The notes beneath the pieces are model-generated. The model was given only the letters and a program-made list of their open reading frames with translations, was not told the DNA's origin and did no database searches. Below, one piece after another: positions 40,201 to 52,200 of a stretch of 64,000 nucleotides of DNA. Made by a program: the position numbers and the translations under genes. Within the stretch, counting starts at the first letter, position 1, and each line of letters begins with the position of its first letter. The DNA is from Streptomyces sp. 135 (lineage in GTDB: Bacteria > Actinomycetota > Actinomycetes > Streptomycetales > Streptomycetaceae): the NCBI RefSeq assembly GCF_020026305.1, contig NZ_CP075691.1, positions 7,681,415 through 7,745,414 of the forward strand, read 5' to 3'.

Positions 40201-43200
40201 CGGGGGACACCCGCCTCGTCGCCTACATCGTCCCCACCGACCTCGACGACACCGAGCCTGAACTGCCTACTCAGATAATGCAGTTCGCGGCGACGCGACT
40301 GCCGGAGCACATGGTTCCGTCGGCTGTCGTCGTCCTCGATGCTCTGCCGCTGACCGCCAACGGCAAGCTCGACCGCAAGGCCCTGCCGGCCCCGGACGCC
40401 TCTGTATCGGCAGGGTCCGGGCGCGGACCCGCCACGCTCCAGGAAGAGATCCTCTGCGCGGCTTTCGCCCAGGTCCTCGGCCTGGACCAGGTCGGCGTGG
40501 ACGAGAGCTTCTTCGCCCTCGGCGGCCACTCGCTGCTCGCCGTCCGCCTGGTCAGCCGCATCCGCGCCGCCCTCGGCGTCGAGCTGGAGATGGCGGCGCT
40601 GTTCGAGGCGCCGACTGTCGCGGGCCTAGCGGCTCGGATCACCGGGGCCGTCACGGCGCGGAAGGCCCTGGCGCCGATGGAGCGCCCGGAGCGGACTCCC
40701 CTCTCGTTCGCGCAACAGCGTCTGTGGTTCGTCGGCCAGTTGGACGGACCGAGCTCGGCCTACAACGTCCCGATGGCGCTCCGCCTGTCGGGCGGCGTGG
40801 ACCGCGACGCGCTCGGCGCGGCCCTGCGCGACGTGATCGCCCGCCACGAGGTCCTGCGCACCGTCTTCCCCGCCGCGGACGGTGAGCCGTACCAGCGGGT
40901 CATCCCGGTCGAGGACCTGGCCTGGGAACTGCCGCTGGTCGAGGTCGCGCCGGAGGATCTGGACGGCGCGGTCGCCGCGGCGGCCGACTCCGCCTTCGAC
41001 CTCTCCGCCGAGGTCCCCTTCCGCGCCTGGCTGTTCTCCGCGGCACCCGACGACCAAGTGCTCGTCGTAGTCATGCACCACATCGCGAGCGACGGCTGGT
41101 CCAAGCGCCCGCTGGCCCGCGACGTGTCGGTCGCCTACGCGGCCCGATGCGAGGGCCGGGGTCCTGAGTGGGAGCCGCTGCCGGTCCAGTACGCGGACTA
41201 CGCGCTGTGGCAGCGTGAGCTGCTCGGTGACGCGGCCGACCCCGACAGCGTCATGGCCCAGCAGATCTCCTACTGGCGCGCGGCACTCGCCGGAGCGCCG
41301 GAGGAGCTGGAGTTCCCGGCCGACCACCGCCGCCCGGCGCTCGCGTCCCATCGTGGACACCGCGTTCCCGTACAGATCCCGGCCGCCGTGCACGCACGGC
41401 TGCGGGAGCTCGCTCAGGCCGAGGGCGTGACGGTGTTCATGCTGCTCCAGGCCGCCTCCGCCGTCCTCCTGTCGAAGCTGGGCGCGGGCACGGACATTCC
41501 GATCGGTACGGCGAACGCCGGTCGTACGGACGTGGCGCTGGACGACGTGGTCGGTTTCTTCGTGAACACGCTGGTGCTGCGTACGGATCTGTCGGGTGAT
41601 CCGACGTTCCGGGAGGTCCTGGGCCGTGTGCGGGAGACGGGTCTGTCGGCTTTCGCGCATCAGGATGTGCCGTTCGAGAAGTTGGTGGAGGAGCTCGCGC
41701 CGACGCGTTCGCTGGCCCGGCACCCGCTCTTCCAGGTCATGGTGACCCTGGAGAACAACGCCGACGCCGTCGTCGACCTGCCGGGCCTGCGTACCGGGAC
41801 TCCGGGTGCGGTCAAGGCCGATGCCCCTGGCCAGGCCGCCGCCAAGTTCGACCTGGCTGTCGAGGTCGCCGAAGCTTTCGACACCGAGGGCGCCCCCGCC
41901 GGGCTGCGCGGCTCTGTGGTCGCGTCGGCGGACCTCTTCGAGTCGGCGACGGCCGCGCGCCTCGCCGAACGCTGGCTCCGGGTCCTCGAACTTCTCGTCG
42001 TCGAACCACAGACCCGCCTGAGTGCTGTCGACGTCCTGGACGCTGCTGAGCGTCACCAGGTGCTGGCCGAGTGGAATGACACGGCCGCGCAGATCGTTCC
42101 CGCCACGGTGCCTGAGCTGTTCGAGGCGCACGTGGTGTCGACCCCGTCCGCGGTCGCGGTGATCGCGGGCGGCCATGAGGTCACGTACGCGGAGCTGGAC
42201 GCACGGGCCAACCGCCTCGCCCATCGGCTCATCGCCCGGGGCATCGGTGCAGAGTCGGTCGTCGGCCTGTGCCTGGACCGGGACGCCGAGATGATCGTGG
42301 CGATCCTGGCCACCTGGAAGGCCGGGGCCGGCTACCTGCCCATCGACCCCGAGCACCCGGCCGACCGGATCGCGTACATGCTCGCCGACAGCGGCGCCGC
42401 ACTCGCGCTGACCACGGAGGAACTGCTCGGCGGGCTCCCGACGGGCCAGCTGCCCGTCGTGGTCATTGACGGTCCGGAACTGCGGGCCGAGCTGGCGTCC
42501 GCGTCGGCCAGGGCGCCCGAAGGCACCGCACACAGCGCCGACTTGGCCTATGTGATTTATACGTCGGGTTCGACGGGGCGGCCGAAGGGTGTGGCTGTCG
42601 GTCATGGTGGGTTGGCGAATCTGGTGTCGGTGTTCGGGCCGTTGATGGGGGTGGGTCCGGGGGTTCGTGTGTTGCAGTTCGCGTCGTTCAGTTTTGATGC
42701 GTCGGTGCTGGATGTGGGTGTGGCGCTGGGGTGGGGTGGTGCGTTGGTGGTGGCGTCGGCGGTGGAGCGGGGTGAGCCGGGGCTGTTGCGGGAGTTGGTG
42801 GTGTCGGCGGGTGTGGTGTCGGCGAGTGTGGTGCCGTCGTTGTTGGCGGTGTTGGAGTTGGGGGATCTGGCGGGGGTTTCGTCGCTGGTGGTGGGTTCGG
42901 AGGGGATCGATCCGTCGTTGGCGAGGGGTGGGCGCGGGGGCGGAGGTTGGTGCATGCGTATGGGCCGACTGAGGCGACGGTGATCGCGGCGGTGGGTGAG
43001 GTGGATCCGGATGGGTCGGGGGTGGTGTCTTTTGGTGGTCCGGTGGCCAATACGCGGATGTTTGTGCTGGATGAGTTTTTGCGGCCGGTGGCGCCGGGGG
43101 TTGCTGGTGAGTTGTATGTGGGTGGGGTGCAGTTGGCGCGTGGATATGTGGGGCGTGCGGGGTTGACGGCTGAGCGGTTTGTTGCTGATCCGTTTGGTGT

Positions 43201-46200
43201 GGCTGGTGGGCGGTTGTATCGCACGGGTGATGTGGTGCGGTGGTCGGTGGGGGGTGAGCTGGTTTTTGTGGGGCGTGCGGATGAGCAGGTGAAGATCCGT
43301 GGGTTCCGTATTGAGCCGGGTGAGGTGCGGGCGGCTGTGGCGGCGCATCCGCTGGTGGCGCAGGCCGCGGTGGTGGTGCGTGAGGATGTCGCGGGGGATC
43401 CGCGTCTGGTCGCGTATGTCGTCGCGGATGGCGGTGCCGGGGATGGCGGTGCCGGGGGCGGCGCCGAACTTGCTGCGGGTGTGGGTGAGTTCGTGGCAGG
43501 GCGTCTTCCGGGGTACATGGTTCCCTCGGCGGTCGTGGTTCTGGACGAGCTGCCGCTGACCGTGAACGGGAAGCTGGATCATCGGGCGCTTCCCGCACCC
43601 CGGCACGCCACAGACGGCGGCCGAGGCCCCGCCACGCTTCAGGAGGAGCTGCTGTGCGGCGTGTTCGCCCAGGTCCTCGGAGTGGAGGAAGTGGGCGTCG
43701 ACCATGACTTCTTCGCCCTCGGCGGGCACTCCCTGCTCGCCGTCCGCCTGATCAGCCGCATCCGTACGGTCCTCGGGGTCGAGGTCCCCCTGCGGACCCT
43801 GTTCGAGGCGCCGACCGTCGCCACCCTGGCCGGCCGCCTCGCAGGCTCCGGGCCTGCGCGCCCCGCGCTGACGGCGGGTGAGCGCCCGGTGCGGATCCCG
43901 CTCTCGTTCGCCCAGCGCCGCCTGTGGTTCATCGGCCAGCTGGAGGGCCCGAGCGCCACCTACAACGTCCCTGTCTGCCTGCGCCTGTCGGGCGGTGTCG
44001 ATCGTGACGCGCTGGGTGCGGCCCTGCGTGACGTGATCGGGCGGCACGAGGTACTGCGTACGGTCTTCGACATCGCGGACGGCGAGCCGTACCAGCGGAT
44101 CGTTGACCTGGAGGACCTGGCCTGGGAGCTGTCGGTGGCCGAGGTGGGCCCGGCAGGTCTGGGCGCCGCGATGGAAGAGGCCGAGAAGTACGCGTTCGAC
44201 CTCTCGGCCGAAGCGCCGATCCGCGCCTGGCTGTTCGACGCCGGCCCGGACGAGCAGGTGCTGGTGGTCGTCGTCCACCACATCGCCGGTGACGGCTGGT
44301 CCATGGGCCCGCTCGCCCGTGACGTCTCGGTCGCCTACGAGGCGCGCAGCGAGGGCCGGGCCCCCGAGTGGGAGCCGCTGCCGGTCCAGTACGCGGACTA
44401 CGCCCTGTGGCAGCGTGAGCTGCTCGGCGACGAGCGGGACGCGGGGAGCCTCATCTCCAGCCAGGTCGCCTACTGGCGTGAGGCGTTGGCAGAGGCCCCG
44501 GTCGAGCTCGACCTGCCGTTCGACCGACCCCGCCCCGCCGTGGCGTCCCATCTGGGCCACAGCGTTCCGCTGAGCGTCCCCGCCGAGGTGCACGGGCGGA
44601 TCGTCGAGATGGCGCGGGCGGAAGGCGTCACCACATTCATGGTCCTCCAGGCCGCCCTGGCTGCTCTGCTCTCGAAGTTGGGTGCCGGGACCGACATCCC
44701 GATCGGCTCGGCGAACGCGGGCCGTACGGACGAGGCACTGGACGACCTGATCGGCTTCTTCATCAACACCCTGGTCGTCCGCGCGGATCTCTCCGGCGAC
44801 CCGACCTTCCGCGAGGTCCTGGACCGGGTACGGGAGAAGAGCCTGGCGGCGATGGCCCACCAGGACGTGCCGTTCGAGAAGCTGGTGGAAGAGCTGGCGC
44901 CCGCCCGCTCGATGGCCCGGCACCCGCTCTTCCAGACCGTCCTCACCCTGCAGAACACCATCGATGCCGTGCTCGAGCTGCCCGGCGTACGGACGTCCTC
45001 GGCGGCCGGGACGGCCGCCGAGAAGGGCGAGGACGGCGAGGCGGTCTCGGGCCGTACGGCGGTCAAGTTCGACCTGGACGTCATGGTCGCCGAGGCCTTC
45101 GACGCGGACGGCGTCCCGGCCGGCCTCGGCGGCTCGGTCACCGTCGCCGCCGACCTGTTCGATGCCCCGTGGGCAGGCAGGATCGCCGATGCGTGGGCCG
45201 GACTCCTGGGGCTCCTGTCGCAGGACCCGAGCCGCCGCCTGAGCACCCTGGAGGTGCTGGCCGATGACGAGCGCCACCGGGTGCTGGCCGGCTGGAACGA
45301 CACGGCGTCCGATGCTTCGGCAGAGCTGGTGCACGAGTTGTTCGAGGCGAGGGCGGCTGCGGCGCCCGACGCGTCGGCGATCGTCTCGGACGGCTCCGGG
45401 ACGTCGTACGGGGAGTTGGATGCGCGGGCGAACCGGATCGCGCATTACCTGATCGGCCAGGGGGTGGGTGCGGAGTCGGTGGTGGGTCTGTGCCTGCCGC
45501 GTGGCACCGACATGATCGCGGCGATCTTGGGTGTGTGGAAGGCGGGCGCGGCTTATCTGCCGATCGATCCTGTGCAGCCGACGGACCGGATCGCGTTCAT
45601 GCTGCGTGACAGTCGTGCGGCGTTGGCGCTGACGACGGAGGAGATCCTGGACGAGCTGCCGGCGGGCCGTTCGCGTCTGGTGGCGATCGATGACACGTTT
45701 GTGGAGATGCAGCTTGCGGCGGCTTCAACGGAGCGTCCTGGCAGGGGTGTTGACGGGCGGTCGCTCGCGTATGTGATCTATACGTCGGGTTCGACCGGTC
45801 AGCCCAAGGGTGTGGCTGTGACGCACGGCGGAGTCGCGAACTATGTGGCCTCTGTTCCCGGGCGGGTCGGTTTCGGTGGCGTGGGTGCGCGGTTCGCGCT
45901 GCTCCAGGCGCAGGCGACGGACCTGGGCAACACGGTGGTCTTCGCGAGCCTCGCGTCCGGCGGTGAGCTGCACATCCTGGACGAGGGTGCGGTCACGGAC
46001 CCTGCCGCGGTGTCCGCGTACCTGGCCGAGCACCGGATCGACCACTTCAAGGCTGTCCCTTCCCACCTTGCCGCGCTGTCCGCGGCCGGTGGCGTGGAAG
46101 GCGTGCTGCCGAAGAAATCCCTGGTCCTGGGTGGTGAGGCCGCCTCCCCGGCCTGGTTGCGGGAGCTGCTCGTCGCTGCCGGTGAGCGCGAGGTGCACAA

Positions 46201-49200
46201 CCATTACGGGCCGACCGAGACCACGATCGGTGTCGCCACCACACGGCTCACCATCGAGCGTGTTTCCGGGCACGTCGCCCCAGTGGGGTCCCCGATAGCC
46301 AACACCCGCTTCTACGTCCTGGACGCCTCTCTGCGGCCGGTGGCGCCCGGTGTCGCCGGGGAACTGTACGTCGCGGGTGCGGGGCTGGCGCGCGGATATG
46401 TGCGCCGGGCCGGCCTGACGGCCGAGCGGTTCGTGGCCAGCCCCTTCGAGCCGGGCGGGCGGATGTACCGGACCGGTGACCGGGCCAAGTGGACGGCGGA
46501 CGGCCAGGTGGTGTTCCTGGGCCGTGCCGACGACCAAGTGAAGATCCGTGGTTACCGCATCGAGCCCGGCGAAGTGGCGGGCGTACTGGCGGGGCACCCG
46601 CTGGTCGACCAGGCGGTCGCGATCGCCCGTGAAGACAACCCTGGCGACCGGCGGCTCGTCGCCTACGTCGTTCCGACGGACATCGACGAGTCACACGATG
46701 ACCTCCCGCATTCCGTCCGCCAGTTCGCGGGGCAGCGGCTGCCGGAGCACATGGTGCCGTCGGCGGTCGTCGTCCTGGACGCGCTGCCGCTGACCGGCAA
46801 CGGCAAGCTGGACCGCAAGGCCCTGCCCGCGCCGGACTACTCGTCGGCACTGGCCTCCGGCGGGCGCCGGGCGGTCACGTTGCAGGAGGAGATCCTGTGT
46901 CTGGCCTTCGCCGAGGTCCTCGGTCTTGCCGAGGTCGGCGTCGATGACGACTTCTTCGAGCTGGGCGGTCACTCGCTCCTGGCGGTGCGCCTGGTCAGCC
47001 GGATCCGCTCCGTCCTCGGCGTCGAGATCGAGATCCGTGAACTGTTCGACGCCCCGACGGTGGCAGGGCTCGCCGCCGGACTGGCCGACGCCGCGGAGGC
47101 GCGGCTCGCCCTGACGGCCGGTGAACGCCCGGAGCGCCTCCCGCTGTCGTTCGCCCAGCGTCGCCTGTGGTTCGTCGGCCAGCTGGAGGGGCCGAACGCG
47201 GCCTACAACGTCCCGGTGGTCCTACGCCTCGGCGGCGACGTGGACCGGGAGGCGCTGGAAGCGGCCCTGCGGGACGTGATCGGGCGGCACGAGGTGCTGA
47301 GAACCGTCTTCGAGGTCGCTGACGGAGAGCCGTACCAGCGGATCATCGACCTAGCCGCGCTCGATTGGGACCTGCCTCTGACCGAGGTGGCGCCCGAGGA
47401 GCTGCCGGGGGCGATCACCGCGGCGGCCGGTCACGCCTTCGACCTCGCGGTCGACATCCCCTTCCGCGCCTGGCTCTTCAGCGCCGGGACCGACGAGCGG
47501 GTGCTCGTCGTGACAATGCACCACATCGCGAGTGACGGCTGGTCGAAGCGCCCGCTCGCGCGTGACCTGTCGGCCGCGTACGCGGCGCGGGCCGAGGGCC
47601 GGGCTCCCGAGTGGAAGCCGCTGCCGGTCCAGTACGCGGACTACGCGCTGTGGCAGCGGAAGCTGCTCGGCGAGGAGCCCGATTCGGACGGCCTGCTCAC
47701 CCGCCAGGTCGCCTACTGGCGGGAGGCGCTGGCAGGCGTCCCCGAGGAGCTTCAGCTGCCGACGGACCGGGTGCGTCCGACGGTGCCCTCGCACCGGGGG
47801 CACGACATCCCACTGACCGTGCCGGCGGAGGTGCACGCCCGCCTCGCGGAAATGGCGCGGGCCGAGGGAGTGACCATGTTCATGGTCCTTCAGGCCGCGC
47901 TGGCGATGCTGCTCTCGAAGCTGGGTGCGGGGACCGACATCCCGATCGGTTCGGCGAACGCGGGCCGTACTGACGAGGCGCTGGACGACCTGGTCGGCTT
48001 CTTCGTCAACACCCTCGTCCTGCGGACCGACGTGAGCGGTGACCCGACCTTCCGTGACGTCCTCGGCCGCGTAAGGGAAGCGAGCCTGTCGGCCTTCGCG
48101 CACCAGGACGTGCCCTTCGAGCGGCTCGTCGAAGAACTGGCCCCGAACCGCTCCATGGCCCGGCACCCCCTGTTCCAGGTGATGCTCCAGGTGCAGAACA
48201 ACGCCGACGCGGTCCTCGACCTGCAAGGCGTCCAGGCTGAGGGCGTCGGTGCCGGCATGTCGGTGGCGAAGTTCGACCTGGACGCGTCGGTGGCGGAGAG
48301 CGTCACCGAGACGGGCGCCCCGGCGGGCCTGCGCGGTTCGGTCGTAGCCTCGGCCGACCTGTTCGACGCGGAGACCGCCGGACGCCTCGTGGCCCGCTGG
48401 GCGCAGGTCCTGGAGCGCCTCGCGGCAGATCCGGAGCTGCGGCTGAGCACGTTGGACGTGCTGGACGATGCCGAGCGCGGACTGCTGATCGGCGAGTGGA
48501 ACGACACTGCTGCCGAGGTGGCGGGTGGATTGCTTCCGGGGCTGTTCGAGGCGCAGGTGGCGCGGGTGCCTGAGGCGGTGGCTGTTGTCTCGGGTGGTGT
48601 GGAGGTTTCGTACGGGGAGCTGGACCGCCGCGCGAATCGGCTGGCTCGTTACCTGGTTGCTCAGGGTGTGGGCCCGGAGTCGTTGGTGGGTGTGTGTTTG
48701 GAGCGTGGTGTCGATGTGGTGGTGGCGCTGCTGGCGGTGCTGAAAGCCGGGGGCGCGTATCTGCCGATCGATGCGGGGTATCCGGCTGAGCGGGTCGGTT
48801 ACATGCTTGCGGATGCCGGGCCGGTGGTGGTTTTGGCGTCGACGGACACGGTTGGGACGGTGCCGTCGTCGGATGCGGCGGTCGTGGTCCTGGATGACCT
48901 GGATCTGGCCGGTTTTGAGAGCGGTCCGTTGGGTGTGGGGGTTCGGCCGGAGCATCCGGCGTATGTGATTTATACGTCGGGTTCGACGGGGCGTCCGAAG
49001 GGTGTGGTGGTCGAGCACCGGTCGGTGGCTGCGCTGCTGGGCTGGGCTGTGGCGGAGTTCGGCGGTGCGGACTTCTCCCGTGTGCTGGTCTCCACCTCTT
49101 TCAACTTCGATGTGTCGGTCTTCGAGTTGTTCGGCCCGTTGGTGTCGGGCGGCAGTGTCGAGGTGGTGCCGGATCTGCTGTCTCTGGCTGACTCTGAGGC

Positions 49201-52200
49201 AGCGATCGGTGATGTGAGTCTGGTGAGTGGTGTGCCGTCGGCGTTCGCGCAGATGGTGGCTTCGGGTGAGATTCAGGCTCGTCCCCGGATGGTGGTCCTG
49301 GCCGGTGAGGCTCTGACGGCGGATGCGGTGGCTGGTATTCGTACGGCGATTCCGGGTGCGCGGGTCGCGAACATTTACGGTCCGACCGAGGCCACGGTGT
49401 ATTCCACGGCCTGGTTCGCGGACGCGCAGGTAGACGGAATCGTCCCGATCGGCCGCCCTATTTCCAACGCCCGCGTTTATGTCCTGGACGGGACTCTTTC
49501 TCCGGTGCCGGCGGGTGTTGCTGGTGAGTTGTATATCGCGGGTGCTGGTCTGGCCCGTGGTTATCTGGGTCGTCCGGAGCTGACGGGTGAGCGTTTCGTC
49601 GCCGACCCGTTTGCGTCAGACGGCGGCCGTTTGTATCGCACGGGTGATGTGGTGCGCTGGTCGCAGGACGGTCAGGTCGAATACCTGGGCCGTGTGGACG
49701 AGCAGGTGAAGGTCCGTGGTTTCCGGATCGAGCTGGGCGAGGTCCAGTCGGTGCTGGCCGGGCATCCCCTGGTGGCCCAGGCCGTCGTGGTCGCCCGTGA
49801 GGACATGCCGGGGGACAAGCGCCTGGTTGCCTACGTCGTCCCGGTCAACGGTGTGTCGGCTGGTGAACTGCCGTACCAGGTGCACGAGTTCGTGAGTGAT
49901 CGGCTGCCGTCGTACATGGTCCCGTCGGCGGTCGTGGTCCTGGACGCGCTGCCGCTGAACGTGAACGGCAAGCTGGACCGCAAGGCCCTGCCCGCCCCCG
50001 ACTACTCGCCGGGCACCTCAGCCGGTCGCGGGCCGTCGAGCCTGCGGGAAGAGCTGCTGTGCGGGGTCTTCGCACAGGTGCTGGGTCTTCCCGAGGTGGG
50101 GGTGGATGACGACTTCTTCGCGCTGGGCGGTCACTCCCTGCTCGCGGTGCGTTTGATCAGCCGGGTCCGTACCGTCCTGGGTGTCGAGGTCCCGCTGCGG
50201 GCCCTGTTCGAAACTCCCACGGTCGCCGGTCTCGCGGTAAGCCTGGTAAGCGTAGCCAGGCCAGCTCGCCCTGACGGCCGGCGAACGCCCGGAACGCATC
50301 CCCCTCTCCTTCGCCCAACAACGCCTCTGGTTCATCTCGCAGTTGGAGGGGCCGAGCTCGACGTACAACATCCCGTTCGCCCTGCGGATGGCAGGTGACG
50401 CCGACCGGGACGTGCTCGATACCGCCTTCCGCGACGTGATCGGGCGGCACGAGGTCCTGCGCACCGTCTTCCCGACGGCCGAGGACGGCGAGCCGTATCA
50501 GCGCGTCATCGAACTCGCGCACATCGACTGGAAGGTGCAAGGCGTCGAGGTGGCGCCCGCAAGGCTCGACGCCGCCGTGGCGGAGGCGGAGGCGTACGCC
50601 TTCGACCTCTCGGCCGAGGCGCCCATCAGGGCCACGCTGTTCGAGGCAGGGCCCGACGAGCGGGTGCTGGTCGTGGTGCTCCACCACATCGCATGCGACG
50701 GCTGGTCGACGGCCCCACTGGCACGGGACCTGTCCACGGCCTACGCGGCACGAAGCAAGGGCCGGGCTCCCGAGTGGGAGCCGCTGCCGGTCCAGTACGC
50801 CGACTACGCGCTCTGGCAGCGTGAGCTGCTCGGCGACGAGACCGACCCCGACAGCGTGATCGCACGCCAAACGGCGTACTGGCGAGATGCGCTGGCGGAC
50901 TCTCCGGAGGAGTTGGTACTGCCCGCCGACCGGTCACGTCCGGCCGTCGCGTCCCACGTGGGGCACCGCGTCCCGATGGAGATTCCGGCTGCGGTGCACG
51001 CACGGCTCGTGGAGATGGCCCGCACAGAGGGCGTGACCCCCTTCATGGCTCTGCAGGCCGCACTGGCGATGCTGCTGTCGCGGCTGGGTGCGGGGACCGA
51101 CATCCCGATCGGTTCGGCGAACGCGGGCCGTACGGACGAGGCACTGGACGACCTGGTCGGCTTCTTCATCAACACGCTGGTCGTACGCACCGACCTGTCC
51201 GGCGACCCGACCTTCCGCGAGGTCTTGGGCCGGGTGCGAGAGACGAGTCTGGCGGCCTTGGCCCATCAGGAGGTGCCGTTCGAGCGGCTGGTGGAGGAGT
51301 TGGCGCCTTCGCGGTCGATGGCCCGGCACCCGTTGTTCCAGGTCCAGTTGGACCTCCAGAACAACGCAGACGCGGTCCTCGACCTCCCCGGCGCAGAAGG
51401 CGCCGGCACCTCTTCGGACAGCGCTGTGGCGAAGTTCGATGTCGAGGTCCGGCTCACCGAGACCTACGACGAGCAGGGCGCGCCGGCCGGCGTCCGCGGA
51501 CAGGTGGTCGCGGCGGCGGACCTGTTCGACCGGGAGACGGTCATCGGACTGCGCGAGCGCTTCGTCCGAGTTCTGGGTCTACTGGTCGCCGACCCGCAGA
51601 TCCGGTTGAGCTCGCTCTCCGTGCTGGGGGAGGTGGAGCGCTGTCGGGTGCTGGAGGAGTGGAACGACACGGCTGTGGACTTGGGCACTGCGCTGGTGCC
51701 GGGTCTGTTCGCTGCGCAGGTGGTGCGGTCTCCGGAGGTGGTGGCGGTCGCCTGGGACGGTTCCGGGATCACGTATGGGGAGTTGGATGCGCGGGCGAAT
51801 CGGTTGGCCCGCTATCTGGCTGGTCAGGGTGTCGGTGTCGAGTCGTTGGTGGGGTTGTGTCTGCCGCGTGGGATCGAGGCGGTGGTGGCGGTCCTGGCGG
51901 TGTGGAAGGCGGGGGCGGCTTATGTGCCGATCGATCCGGGGTATCCGGCTGAGCGGATCGGTTTCATGCTGGCCGACAGTGGCGTGGCTTTGACGTTGAC
52001 GACCGAGGAGGTTCTGGACGATCTTCCGGCCGGGCGGAACCGGTTCGTGGCGTTGGACAGCACGCTGGTGGAGATGCAGCTGGCGGCGGCTTCTGCCGAG
52101 GCGCCCGAGGTGGCGGTTGCGGCTGAGGGGCTCGCGTATGTCATCTACACCTCGGGTTCGACCGGCCGGCCGAAGGGGGTGGGCGTCACCCATGGTGGTC

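Noticed and set aside
36092..43603. Mobile element or CRISPR-like array suggested by repeated blocks
   Set aside because: The repeats are in-frame A-domain cores more than 1 kb long and 6.4 kb apart, without terminal inverted repeats, target duplications or a transposase.
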